Below are positions 1-8,808 of a DNA stretch of 64,000 nucleotides, one piece after another. The DNA comes from Isosphaera pallida ATCC 43644. Lineage in GTDB: Bacteria > Planctomycetota > Planctomycetia > Isosphaerales > Isosphaeraceae. Numbering within the stretch: position 1 is the stretch's first letter; each line of letters opens with the position of its first letter. The notes beneath the pieces are model-generated. The model had not been told where the DNA came from. It saw only the letters and a list, made by a program, of their open reading frames with translations, and made no database searches. The position numbers and the translations under genes were made by a program. The DNA is taken from NCBI RefSeq assembly GCF_000186345.1, contig NC_014962.1:1674001-1738000 (forward strand), written 5' to 3'.

Positions 1-174
1 CGTATAGATTGGGGCGTGGGGAAACAAGAGGGCGAGTTGCTCGAGGCATTTTTCGCCGCCGCGACGTCCGGTGAGCCAGTCGTGGATCAGGGCGGGGCGG
101 AGGGAGAGCGAAGGCGATTCGCCATGATGGGGGAGAGGCGAGGGGTTCGGCGGATCAAGGCGGAGAGGACTCAT
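1..174 (-). CDS. GT4-family glycosyltransferase, N-terminal fragment (runs off left edge)
   Basis: Reading the minus strand from the ATG at 174 gives 58 open codons to the window edge. After a Pro/Ser-rich stretch of about 27 residues comes LIHDWLTGRRGGEKCLEQL followed by a LFPHAPIYT-like segment. This is the standard first strand, glycine loop and helix of family-4 glycosyltransferases that add sugars such as mannose to lipid-linked or exopolysaccharide acceptors. Only the N-terminal part of the acceptor domain is visible, so substrate cannot be judged. It is divergent from the GT4-GlgE gene, with about 150 bp between the two starts. The fragment has no stop codon inside the window. The family call is fairly secure; the exact start is less so. 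Confidence 0.7.
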   Translation of the reverse strand, partial: MSPLRLDPPNPSPLPHHGESPSLSLRPALIHDWLTGRRGGEKCLEQLALLFPHAPIYT

Positions 175-326
175 AACGCGGCGTCCTTGCCGGGTGAGCT
201 GGGAATCAAACCAAGCGAATCGAACCATCCGGACCGACGGGTCCAACCCAGGTTGCGAACGGGGTGGCAACGAAGCGAAGCAAGGGGGAGAGAACTTGGA
301 GGCGAACCAAGCGGAGGGATGGTAGG

Positions 327-3300
327 ATGATCGCACGATCCGGGCAACCCCGACCCTGCGAGGCTAACCCGTTGCGACCGTTGCTTTCTTCCTGGTTCTT
401 TGGCTCTACCCCCCCAATGTCCGACTGGAACGGAGGGGCTTCATCCCCGTCGGCGGCAGTAGTGCCGGGAGCGCCGGCGTCCATCCTTCGCCCGGTCCCG
501 GTGCTTCTTACCATCACCGAGTTGGAGGTCGGTGGAGCAGAACGGGCGCTGGTGGAATTGGCGACCCGGTTGGATCCGCAACGCTGGCGTGTCACGGTTG
601 TCACTCTGGCGGAGCGGGGACCACTGGCCGAACCCCTGCGGGCTAGTGGAATCGAAACGGTGGCGTTGGGGTTGAACTCGATTCGACAGATCCGCCGAGG
701 GATTCGTCAGCTGTCCCAAATCCTTCTTGAGCGACGAATCGAGCTGGTTCAGAGCTTCCTGTTTCACGCCAACCTACTCAGTCGTTGGGCTGTAGCGCGG
801 TTGGCACGACGTCACCGCCGAGAAGGCGCAGCGCGGCGAACGACGTGGGGGGAAGCTCAGGAGGTTTGGACGCCCAAGGTGGTGCTGTCGGGAGTTCGGG
901 TGGCCGACCCCCGCCGCTGGCGTCTTTGGCTGGATCGCCACCACCTAGATCTTTGCGCCGGTTGGGTTTGCGTGTCGGAGGGGGTCAAGCGGCAATATCT
1001 CCAGGCGGGCTTTCCCGAATCGAAGCTGTTCGTGATTCCCAATGGGGTGGACCCACAACGGTTCGTTGGACTGGACGAAGGACCGAAGGTCTTCGGTGAG
1101 GCCGCCCAGGATGGACCGGTGGCGCTATTCGTCGGCCGCCTAGAGCGGCAAAAAGGTTGGGAAACCTTGATCGAGGCCGCCGCGCGGTTGCATCGTGAGG
1201 GACCGAACTTGGCCGGGATACCCCCGCGGTGGTTCTTGGCGATCGTGGGCGACGGTCCCGACCGGGAGCGGTTGGCGCGTCGAGTTCTGACCACGCCGGG
1301 TCTGAAGGAGCGGGTCGCCATTTTGGGATTCCGCGCCGACGCCGATCGTTTGATCGCCTCGGCCGATCTGCTGGTCTCCCCCTCGCGTTGGGAGGGGATG
1401 CCCAATGTCGTTCTAGAGGCCATGGCCGCCGGCAAGCCGGTGATCGGCACGCGGGTGCAGGGAACCGAGGACCTGGTGATCCACCACGAGACCGGTCTGC
1501 TGGTTCCTCCCGACCACCCCGCCTCGCTGGCTAAGGCGATGTACGACCTGTTGCGAAGTCGTCGAATGCGGCGAGAGATGGGGATGGCTGGCCTAAGACG
1601 GGTCGTCGAACGCTTCAGCCTGGACGCGGTCGCCTTGGCCTACGATCGGCTCTGGTCGCGGTTGCTGAACTTGGACCCGCCCCCCCCTCCTCGCGCAAGC
1701 GAAGGCTCTTCTCTGAGATTTGCCCACACTGTCGTCTCGCACGCCAACGAGCCGCAGAAGATCGCCGAGGGTGTGGTGAAGACCGTCCGCTCCGAAACGG
1801 TCAACCCACCGTCAACCATTCCGGCAGGATCTTCCGTCGCACTGACCGCTCCGGCGGCGACCAACCCACCCGGCGGCGACCAACCCACCTCACACGCCGC
1901 GGCTTCAAGTTCACCCGTCGCGTCAGTTGAGCCAATCGTTCCGCTTGACGAGGTGGACGAGGTGGGTCAAGCCGCCGAATCTGCTGGGATCGCCATCGAG
2001 CCGGTCGAGTCTGGGGAAGCGGTGCCGGAATCACGCTCGATCCCGCAAGTCACTGCCTCGCCCTCTACGGATCACACCAACGAACCGACACCCGCGTTCG
2101 AGTCGTCGGCCCCGCCACCCCATCCTTTTGACACACCCGAACAGATTGACACGCCCACTCCTTCCGAGGTTGCCTCACCCATGCCGATCAGCCTGCCAAA
2201 GTTCGTTCGCGTCGGTTTCGCCGGCGACCGTGAAAGCCGCTCCGCCGACGCTCGTCCCGACGTGGCCTCGTCTTGCGACTCCTCAAGCCCCCCCGCGCGG
2301 GTGGTCATCGAAAAACTCTTGCCGGAAGTCGATGGCGGAGCTTGGCCGGTGAAGCGAAGCCTAGGCGAAAGCTTGGAGGTAACCGCCCACATTTTCGCGG
2401 ATGGTCACGACGTGTTGCGGGCCGACCTTCTCGTGAAGGGGCCAGACGAGACCACGTGGCGGACTATTCCCTTAGTCGCTGGCTACAACGACGAATGGCG
2501 GGCGACAATTCCTCTGGAGCGTTTGGGTCTGTATCAGTACAAGGCGGTCGCCTGGATCGACCAGTTTGCGTCCTGGCGTCAGGAGGTGACCAAGAAGTTC
2601 GAGGCAGGCCAACCGATCCATTCCGAACTTCTGGAAGGGGCGGCGATGATCGCCGAGACCGCCCGTCAGAAAACCCTCCCGTCGGAGGATCAGTCGATCC
2701 TGACTAAAGCCTCCTTGGCCCTGGCGGACGCCAACCTGTCCGAAGCCGACCGCTACGCCCTTGTCCACGGCGAACCGCTGACGCGAGCGATGGCCAACCA
2801 CGCGCCTCGCAGAAGCGCGGCAGAATCAAACCGAGTCGGCCGAGTTTTGGTCGAACGCGAGTGTGCGCGGTTCAGCTCCTGGTATGAACTCTTTCCCCGT
2901 TCCTGCTCGCCCAACCCCGGGGTTCATGGCCGTTTCGACGACCTCATCGCCACCTTGCCTCGAATCGCGGCGATGGGCTTCGACGTGGTCTACCTGCCGC
3001 CGATCCACCCGATCGGCACCAGCTTCCGCAAGGGACGCAACAACGCTTTGCAAGCCGAGCCGGGGGACGTTGGCTCCCCCTGGGCCATCGGTTCCCCCGA
3101 AGGCGGCCACGACGCAATCCACCCCGAACTCGGCACTGTCGAGGATTTCAAGCGCGTGGTGGCCGCCGCCCGCGACCACGGCCTGGAAATCGCGCTCGAC
3201 ATCGCTATCCAGTGTTCGCCGGATCACCCCTACGTTCAAAACCATCCCCAGTGGTTCCGCCACCGTCCTGACGGCTCGATCAAGTACGCCGAGAACCCCC

Positions 3301-4241
3301 CCAAGAAGTATCAGGATATCTATCCTCTGGACTTCGAGTGCGAGGATTGGCGAGCACTTTGGGAGGAGATGAAACGCATCTTCCTGGTCTGGATCGAACG
3401 CGGTGTCAAGATTTTCCGGGTGGATAACCCCCACACCAAACCGTTCGCCTTCTGGGAGTGGCTCATCGACGAAGTGCGTCGAGTCGAGCCCGAGACGATC
3501 TTCCTGGCCGAAGCCTTCACCCGTCCCAAGCCAATGGCTCATCTCGCCAAACGCGGCTTCAGCCAATCCTACAGCTATTTCACCTGGCGCAACACCAAGG
3601 CGGAACTGACCGAGTTCCTCACCGAACTGACTCGGGGGGACTGGGTCGAGTTCTACCGACCCAACTTCTTTGCGAACACCCCAGACATCCTCAGCGAATA
3701 CCTTCAACACGGCGGACGGCCCGCCACCATGGTTCGACTGATCCTCGCCGCTACCCTCGGCACCAATTACGGCATCTACGGCCCGGTCTTCGAGCGGTGC
3801 GAAGTGACCCCGGCGCGTCCAGGGTCGGAGGAATACCTCGACAGTGAGAAGTATCAGTTACGCTACTGGGGCGATCCCTCGCCCAACGACCTCAGCTGGC
3901 TGGTCACCAAGATCAATCAGATCCGGCGGGATCACCCCGCGCTCCAGTTCTTCCGCGACCTGGAGTTCCACCCAACCGACTCCGACCACGTCTTGTGCTA
4001 CAGCAAGATCGCGCCCGACCGTTCGGACGCGATCCTCGTGGCGATAAACCTCGACCCCCATCAGACCCACTGGGCCCGGGTTGAAATCCCCGCCGAACGG
4101 TTTGGCCGTCACCCCGGCGAATGCTTCGAGGTCCACGACCTGCTCACCGGAGCCCGCTACCTCTGGTCAGGCGGCACCAACACCGTGGGCCTCGACCCCC
4201 AAGGGATTCCCGCCCACGTGTTCCATATCGAGATGCGTTAA
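327..4241 (+). CDS. glgE: GT4 glycosyltransferase fused to GlgE-type maltose-1-phosphate maltosyltransferase
   Basis: A 1304-residue protein. Residues about 56-450 form a GT4 glycosyltransferase: an N-terminal TELEVGGAERAL loop and the E-x7-E nucleotide-sugar motif in EGMPNVVLE (E356, E364). Residues about 451-655 are a Pro/Ser/Thr/Glu-rich linker. Residues 655-1304 match full-length GlgE, which extends linear alpha-1,4-glucan from maltose-1-phosphate. This part has the N-terminal beta-sandwich domain, then a GH13 barrel with the nucleophile in FRVDNPHTKP (D1033) and the acid/base in LAEAFTRP (E1062). The ATG at 327 has GGAGGG eight bases upstream, better than the GTG at 264 or ATG at 417. 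GlgE is usually a separate protein of about 650-700 residues. The GT4 half resembles cell-surface polysaccharide transferases more than GlgA or GlgM, so whether both halves serve one pathway is open. Confidence 0.9.
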   Translation: MIARSGQPRPCEANPLRPLLSSWFFGSTPPMSDWNGGASSPSAAVVPGAPASILRPVPVLLTITELEVGGAERALVELATRLDPQRWRVTVVTLAERGPLAEPLRASGIETVALGLNSIRQIRRGIRQLSQILLERRIELVQSFLFHANLLSRWAVARLARRHRREGAARRTTWGEAQEVWTPKVVLSGVRVADPRRWRLWLDRHHLDLCAGWVCVSEGVKRQYLQAGFPESKLFVIPNGVDPQRFVGLDEGPKVFGEAAQDGPVALFVGRLERQKGWETLIEAAARLHREGPNLAGIPPRWFLAIVGDGPDRERLARRVLTTPGLKERVAILGFRADADRLIASADLLVSPSRWEGMPNVVLEAMAAGKPVIGTRVQGTEDLVIHHETGLLVPPDHPASLAKAMYDLLRSRRMRREMGMAGLRRVVERFSLDAVALAYDRLWSRLLNLDPPPPPRASEGSSLRFAHTVVSHANEPQKIAEGVVKTVRSETVNPPSTIPAGSSVALTAPAATNPPGGDQPTSHAAASSSPVASVEPIVPLDEVDEVGQAAESAGIAIEPVESGEAVPESRSIPQVTASPSTDHTNEPTPAFESSAPPPHPFDTPEQIDTPTPSEVASPMPISLPKFVRVGFAGDRESRSADARPDVASSCDSSSPPARVVIEKLLPEVDGGAWPVKRSLGESLEVTAHIFADGHDVLRADLLVKGPDETTWRTIPLVAGYNDEWRATIPLERLGLYQYKAVAWIDQFASWRQEVTKKFEAGQPIHSELLEGAAMIAETARQKTLPSEDQSILTKASLALADANLSEADRYALVHGEPLTRAMANHAPRRSAAESNRVGRVLVERECARFSSWYELFPRSCSPNPGVHGRFDDLIATLPRIAAMGFDVVYLPPIHPIGTSFRKGRNNALQAEPGDVGSPWAIGSPEGGHDAIHPELGTVEDFKRVVAAARDHGLEIALDIAIQCSPDHPYVQNHPQWFRHRPDGSIKYAENPPKKYQDIYPLDFECEDWRALWEEMKRIFLVWIERGVKIFRVDNPHTKPFAFWEWLIDEVRRVEPETIFLAEAFTRPKPMAHLAKRGFSQSYSYFTWRNTKAELTEFLTELTRGDWVEFYRPNFFANTPDILSEYLQHGGRPATMVRLILAATLGTNYGIYGPVFERCEVTPARPGSEEYLDSEKYQLRYWGDPSPNDLSWLVTKINQIRRDHPALQFFRDLEFHPTDSDHVLCYSKIAPDRSDAILVAINLDPHQTHWARVEIPAERFGRHPGECFEVHDLLTGARYLWSGGTNTVGLDPQGIPAHVFHIEMR

Positions 4242-4388
4242 GCTCGACCTGAACTCCTTGACGTGATCGCTGATGATATCCTCGTCTACCCCGCCCGCCG
4301 CCAATTGGTCCCGCCGGATCCTCGCGCGGCGGGCGTTGCACCTCCAACCCGACGACGACGGAACTTGGCGAACTCGTCCTCATTCGAC

Positions 4389-4416
4389 TTGCGAATCGCA
4401 ACACGGTCTCTATACT
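4389..4416 (+). promoter_or_regulatory. candidate sigma-70 promoter for mqnA
   Basis: TTGCGA at 4389-4394 and TATACT at 4411-4416 are separated by 16 bp, about 65 bp before the mqnA start. The -10 box matches five of six consensus bases, the -35 box four. Found by eye only. Confidence 0.3.
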
Positions 4417-4480
4417 TCTTTCGGTTTGTTCCGACACGATCGTTGACACGGTTCACTCTGAAAGCAAAGGATTGGCCGCG

Positions 4481-5353
4481 ATGTCTTGGCCCTCCCCGCC
4501 AGCCTTTGAAGCGATCCCTCCGGGTTTGAGGGTGGGAGCGGTCAGTTATCTGAACGCCAAGCCGTTGTATTATCGTTTGACCGAGTGGGCTCCAGAGCTA
4601 GAGCTGACGATTGATGTACCCAGCCGTTTGGCGTCGGGGTTGCGTGACGGCACGCTCGACGTGGCGTTGGTGCCATCGATCGAGGCGATCCGAGGAGCGG
4701 CGTCGGAAGGTTTGACAATCTTGCCCCAACTGGCAATCGCGGCTCGGAAGGAAGTGCGAAGCGTCAAGCTCTTTGCCCGTACGCCTTGGAAAGCGGTGCA
4801 ACGCTTGGCGCTGGATGAGGGGTCGCGGACCTCGCAAGCGTTGTGTCGGATCTGGTTGGCGGAAGTTCAGGGGGTGTGTCCCGAAACGATCGAGACGCAC
4901 CCATTAGGGGTGCCGATCGAGGAGAGCCTAGCTGACGCGGTGCTGCTGATCGGCGACCGGGCCATGACGGTGAACCCGGAGCCGTTTGTGGCCGTGGTCG
5001 ATCTGGCCCACGCTTGGAACGTCTGGACCGGCCTGCCATTTGTGTTCGCCGTCTGGGCAGTTCGTCCAGGGGTCGATCTGGGCGGACTCCCCCACCTTCT
5101 GATCCACTGCCGCGACCAAAGCCTTGCCCAAGCCGACTTGTTGGCCCAACGATTCGGGGTCCCCCTGGGTCTCGATCGGGCCGAGGCGTTGGATTATCTG
5201 ACCCAGGTTCTTTCCTATGATTTGGGACCGACCGAACTACGCGCCTTGAGGCTCTTCGCCCGGAAAGCCGCCGCGTTGGGTCTGGCCCCGGAGGGTGTCG
5301 ATCTTGTTTTCCACCAACCCCCGCGTGGACTCCCTCTTGAGACGCGCCGTTGA
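4481..5353 (+). CDS. mqnA: chorismate dehydratase MqnA (menaquinone, futalosine route)
   Basis: A 290-residue cytoplasmic protein of the usual length for MqnA, which dehydrates chorismate to 3-enolpyruvyl-benzoate, the first step of the futalosine pathway. The N-terminal signature LRVGAVSYLNAKPLYY and the following SRLASGLRDGTLDVALVPS segment are characteristic of this periplasmic-binding-protein-like fold. The ATG at 4481 is chosen; a TTG at 4472 is also in frame. The 3' end overlaps mqnC by up to 59 nt, pointing to co-transcription and translational coupling of two consecutive-pathway enzymes. Confidence 0.93.
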   Translation: MSWPSPPAFEAIPPGLRVGAVSYLNAKPLYYRLTEWAPELELTIDVPSRLASGLRDGTLDVALVPSIEAIRGAASEGLTILPQLAIAARKEVRSVKLFARTPWKAVQRLALDEGSRTSQALCRIWLAEVQGVCPETIETHPLGVPIEESLADAVLLIGDRAMTVNPEPFVAVVDLAHAWNVWTGLPFVFAVWAVRPGVDLGGLPHLLIHCRDQSLAQADLLAQRFGVPLGLDRAEALDYLTQVLSYDLGPTELRALRLFARKAAALGLAPEGVDLVFHQPPRGLPLETRR

Positions 5354-6449
5354 CGGAGAGCGTCTTCGCTTCGATGAGGGTGTCACCCTGATTCGCGAGG
5401 CCGAACTGCTGGCCTTGGGCAAAGCAGCCCACGCGATTTGTCAGCGTTTGCATCCCGAACCGTACCGCACTTACAACATCGACCGCAACATCAACTATAC
5501 CAACGTCTGCACCGCGGTTTGCGACTTTTGCGCCTTTTACCGCAAAGTCAACCATGAAGAGGCATACCTCCTCGACCGCGAGACGCTCTATCAAAAGATT
5601 CAAGAAACCCTCGACCTAGGGGGGGATCAAATTCTGATGCAGGGTGGATTACATCCTCATCTCCGAATTGAGTGGTACGAGGAGTTGTTGCGCGACATCA
5701 AGAGCCGGTTCCCGACACTGAACATTCACGGCTTTTCGCCACCGGAGATCCACCACTTCACCAAGGTGTCCAAGCTGCCGCTGAAAACCGTGCTGGAACG
5801 TCTCAAAGCGGCGGGTCTAGGGTCGCTGCCTGGCGGCGGCGGCGAAATTCTCGTGGACCGGGTACGCAAGGCGATCACCCGCGGCAAAGTGCTGACCGAT
5901 GACTGGCTCAACGTCCACCGGGTCTGGCACGAACTAGGTGGACGCTCGACAGCGACCATGATGTTCGGCCACATTGAAACCTTGGAGGAACGGGTCGAAC
6001 ATCTGGAACGAGTGCGTCAGCTTCAGGACGAGACCGGCGGTCTGACCGCATTCATCTCCTGGACCTTCCAACCCGACCACACCGACATGGCCGACGTGCC
6101 GCCCGTGGGTGCCTTCGAGTACCTCCGGACCCAGGCGTTGAGCCGAATTTACCTGGACAATGTGCCCAACATCCAATCCTCCTGGGTAACTCAAGGCGGG
6201 AAGATTGGCCAAATCGGTCTGATGTTTGGGGCCAACGACATGGGCAGCCTCATGCTAGAGGAAAACGTTGTCTCGTCGGCGGGCACGGTGCATCATCTGT
6301 CGCTTCAGGAGATCCGCCGCGCTATTTCCGAACTTGGCTACATTCCGCGGCAGCGAAACGTGTTTTACGAGTATATCGACGCCGACCCCTTGGCTTGCGA
6401 CAGCGTTACCTCCCCAACACCGACCTCGCCCGAACCAGTCCTAGCCTGA
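5295..6449 (+). CDS. mqnC: cyclic dehypoxanthinyl futalosine synthase MqnC (radical SAM)
   Basis: A radical-SAM enzyme of about 384 residues that cyclises dehypoxanthine futalosine in menaquinone synthesis. The cluster-binding cysteines are in CTAVCDFC (C72-x3-C76-x2-C79), the CxxxCxxC pattern. The later segments LPGGGGEIL and TATMMFGHIETLEERVEHL are typical of MqnC rather than MqnE. It overlaps mqnA. GGAGG at 5290-5294 directly abuts the GTG at 5295 but lies nine bases before a TTG at 5304, so the true start may be 5304, which also gives the more usual N-terminus. The partner genes mqnB, mqnD and mqnE are not in the window. Confidence 0.92.
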   Translation: MSILFSTNPRVDSLLRRAVDGERLRFDEGVTLIREAELLALGKAAHAICQRLHPEPYRTYNIDRNINYTNVCTAVCDFCAFYRKVNHEEAYLLDRETLYQKIQETLDLGGDQILMQGGLHPHLRIEWYEELLRDIKSRFPTLNIHGFSPPEIHHFTKVSKLPLKTVLERLKAAGLGSLPGGGGEILVDRVRKAITRGKVLTDDWLNVHRVWHELGGRSTATMMFGHIETLEERVEHLERVRQLQDETGGLTAFISWTFQPDHTDMADVPPVGAFEYLRTQALSRIYLDNVPNIQSSWVTQGGKIGQIGLMFGANDMGSLMLEENVVSSAGTVHHLSLQEIRRAISELGYIPRQRNVFYEYIDADPLACDSVTSPTPTSPEPVLA

Positions 6450-6653
6450 TGCTGGACGGCCGCCGCGGTAACAACTTCCAGCGTTCGCCCGTGGTCCACC
6501 CTCTCGCTCCGGAGCGTCCCGGCAGTTATCATCGGGATGGGATTCAATGGGGCTGCGTCCGGTCATGGACCGTTCGATCCAACCTGGTCCGCTTCCAGCC
6601 CATCGCGTATGCACAGGGTCGAACCGGACGCCAACGGCGAGGAGACGCGCATC

Positions 6654-7337
6654 ATGGGTCAGATGATCGAATTCAAGCGTCCCGACGGCAAAGCGGCTTC
6701 AGGTTATTTAGCCACCCCCGCGGAGGGTCAGGCCAAACCGGGCAACCCGGCGGTCCTGGTCATCCAGGAATGGTGGGGAGTGAATCCGCAAATCAAATCC
6801 GTGGCCGACCGCTACGCCGCACACGGCTACCTCGCGCTCGTGCCAGATCTCTACGACGGCAAGGTGGCGACCAATCCCACCGAGGCGTCCAGCCTCATGC
6901 AGAAGCTCGACTTCGTGGCCGCCACCGATCAAATTGTTCAGGGCGGTCTGAATGCCCTCAAGGCCAAAGGAGCCGGTAAGGTCGGCTTGACCGGCTACTG
7001 CATGGGCGGGGCGGTCACCTTCCTCGGCGCCTCGCGGCTCAAAGGTCTCGCCGCGGCCGTCGCCTTCTACGGCCTGCCCTCACAAGGCTTCGACCCGGCT
7101 ACGATCACGATCCCGGTTATGGGGCACTTCGCCTCCAAAGATGGATTCATCCCCATCGCCAAGGTGTACGAGTTCGAAGCTACCCTCAAGAAAGCGGGTG
7201 TTGATGTCCGCTTCTTCACATATGAAGCTGACCATGCGTTCTGCAACGAAACCCGTCCCGAAGTCTACAACCCCGAGGCCGCCAAGCTCGCTGACGAACG
7301 CACATTCGCCTTTTTCGCTGAGCATTTGGGATCTTGA
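6654..7337 (+). CDS. dienelactone hydrolase family protein
   Basis: A 227-residue alpha/beta hydrolase. The nucleophile is the cysteine of GYCMGG (C116). The other triad residues are D163 in ASKDGFIP and H194 in YEADHAFC, the Cys-Asp-His triad of dienelactone hydrolases. The family hydrolyses carboxymethylenebutenolide and related esters or lactones; the real substrate here is unknown. The ATG at 6654 is chosen because the family fold starts there (MIEFKRPDGKAASGYL) and GAGGAG lies upstream. The in-frame ATG at 6537 would add 39 residues unlike the family. No signal peptide is seen, so it is probably cytoplasmic. Confidence 0.85.
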   Translation: MGQMIEFKRPDGKAASGYLATPAEGQAKPGNPAVLVIQEWWGVNPQIKSVADRYAAHGYLALVPDLYDGKVATNPTEASSLMQKLDFVAATDQIVQGGLNALKAKGAGKVGLTGYCMGGAVTFLGASRLKGLAAAVAFYGLPSQGFDPATITIPVMGHFASKDGFIPIAKVYEFEATLKKAGVDVRFFTYEADHAFCNETRPEVYNPEAAKLADERTFAFFAEHLGS

Positions 7338-7494
7338 TCCCGTTTGTTCCCCACGCCACTTTTTCTTTCTCTCCCTCATCAGGATCAGCGCGGACGGTCG
7401 GGTGGGGATGGGAACAACTGGCTGGGGCCCGTCCTCATCGCGGGCCTCGATCACAACCAAGAACTCCGATCCCGATCGAAATGGTCACGCGGCA

Positions 7495-7863
7495 ATGAGT
7501 CGATCATCCCTCACTGGTTGCCTTGACGAACCGCCAACCGACTTGGCCCCTGTCGTCCGCGTCGAGGTCGAGTTCTTCGGGGTTCCTCGGCTCAAGGCGG
7601 GAGTTCCACGAATCCAGGTGGACTTGCCGACGGTTGATCCCGCCCAAACCGTGAGCAATCTTCAGTGCTTGCTCGATCGTCTGGCCGACATGTTGCCCAA
7701 CCTCGTTGGTGCGGTTCTGATCCGCGACCAGCCCGACCAACCCGCAACACTCCATCCTGCGTACCGAGTCAGTCGCGGAACCGACGAATTCCTGGACAAC
7801 CCTCACGCCTCCCTAACCCCCAACTGCCAACTCCTGCTGCTCTCGACCGATCTCGGCGGATAA
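7495..7863 (+). CDS. MoaD/ThiS-like ubiquitin-fold small protein ending in Gly-Gly
   Basis: A 122-residue protein. From about residue 22 it reads VRVEVEFFGVPRLKAGV, then a TVSNLQCLLDRLADMLP helix, then a YRVSRGTDEFLDN turn, and it ends LLLLSTDLGG. Order and spacing fit the beta-grasp sulfur-carrier proteins MoaD and ThiS, whose C-terminal diglycine is adenylated by a MoeB/ThiF enzyme and thiocarboxylated. Those are usually 65-90 residues; here there is an N-terminal extension of about 20 residues and an internal insert. No MoaE, MoeB, ThiF or ThiG gene is in the window, so the pathway is unknown. The ATG at 7495 is chosen; longer in-frame versions enter the previous gene's 3' end. Confidence 0.6.
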   Translation: MSRSSLTGCLDEPPTDLAPVVRVEVEFFGVPRLKAGVPRIQVDLPTVDPAQTVSNLQCLLDRLADMLPNLVGAVLIRDQPDQPATLHPAYRVSRGTDEFLDNPHASLTPNCQLLLLSTDLGG

Positions 7864-7980
7864 ACCTCGTCACCCCTCAGACAACCTCTCGCCACACGCC
7901 GTCCATTCAATGAAAACCAAGCCGAGATTGTCGCCCCTCACGTTCGACCATGTTCAGGTTCCCCCCTCGTTTCAAATCGA

Positions 7981-8742
7981 ATGATGCGTCATTCACTCAC
8001 CATCGCCTCAAAACGGATTCTCGCTCGACTGCCGCGGTCTTGGAGGCAATCGCTGCGTCGAAGCGCGTATGGTCGTCAGGTACGATCAGGCCGCTTCGTG
8101 CTGTACGAGCCGGAATTTCACCGCTTGGGCGACTGGATTGGTTCGGGTGATTGGGTCATCGACGTAGGTGCAAACATTGGGATTTACACAATTCGATGTT
8201 CCGATCTTGTGGGCCCAAAGGGACGAGTGATCGCCTTAGAACCGGTTCCGGCCACGTTCGAGTTACTCGCCTCGAATTGCGGCTGGGCCCGTCATCGCAA
8301 CATCACCCTGTTGAACCTCGCGGCAAGCGATCATGTCCACTCAACCGTCATCCGCATTCCTCGCGCTGCTTCGGGACTGGACGACCATTTCTCCGCCGAG
8401 TTGGTCAAACCCAATGAGGCGTCATCCAACACCGAAGACTCATCATCCTTGGTCCCTTCCCACTTGGTTGAGGAGGAAGACCGCGTGGCGATTCTGGGAG
8501 CACCGCTCGATGGGCTGATGCCTTCGCCACCCCAACGGATCAAACTCATCAAGATCGACACCGAAGGACATGAAATCCATGTTCTCAAAGGCGCGGACCG
8601 CTTGATCCGGCGCGATCGGCCGGTCATCATCCTCGAAGCCAACAAGGAAGCCGCCACCTACCTCCGCGATTTGGGTTACTCAATCGCCCATGCTCCCGGC
8701 TCGCCTAACTACGTCGCCGAACCCGCTCCCATCCCGTTCTGA
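7981..8742 (+). CDS. FkbM family SAM-dependent methyltransferase
   Basis: A 253-residue methyltransferase. The SAM-binding loop is VIDVGANIGIYT from residue 59, followed by GRVIALEPVPATFELL (motif II acidic residue E) and IKIDTEGHEIHVLKGA, the last being diagnostic of the FkbM family. These enzymes O-methylate sugars or natural products. The N-terminal 45 residues are basic and precede the fold. There are two tandem Met codons at 7981 and 7984 and no clear Shine-Dalgarno. Neighbouring GT4 genes at the left edge suggest, without proof, a role in modifying surface glycans. Confidence 0.85.
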   Translation: MMRHSLTIASKRILARLPRSWRQSLRRSAYGRQVRSGRFVLYEPEFHRLGDWIGSGDWVIDVGANIGIYTIRCSDLVGPKGRVIALEPVPATFELLASNCGWARHRNITLLNLAASDHVHSTVIRIPRAASGLDDHFSAELVKPNEASSNTEDSSSLVPSHLVEEEDRVAILGAPLDGLMPSPPQRIKLIKIDTEGHEIHVLKGADRLIRRDRPVIILEANKEAATYLRDLGYSIAHAPGSPNYVAEPAPIPF

Positions 8743-8808
8743 GGAGGGATTCTTGACTACCGCAACGATGTCGATGTCCCACCAACCAACCCCCCGGAGA
8801 ACGCCGCG

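Noticed and set aside
206-604. 132-codon minus-strand frame at the left edge
   Set aside because: It overlaps the start of the GT4-GlgE gene and does not read in the frame of the real GT4 fragment at 1-174.
2826-3710. 294-codon minus-strand frame opposite GlgE
   Set aside because: Opposite a well-conserved catalytic domain, without start signals; a shadow frame.
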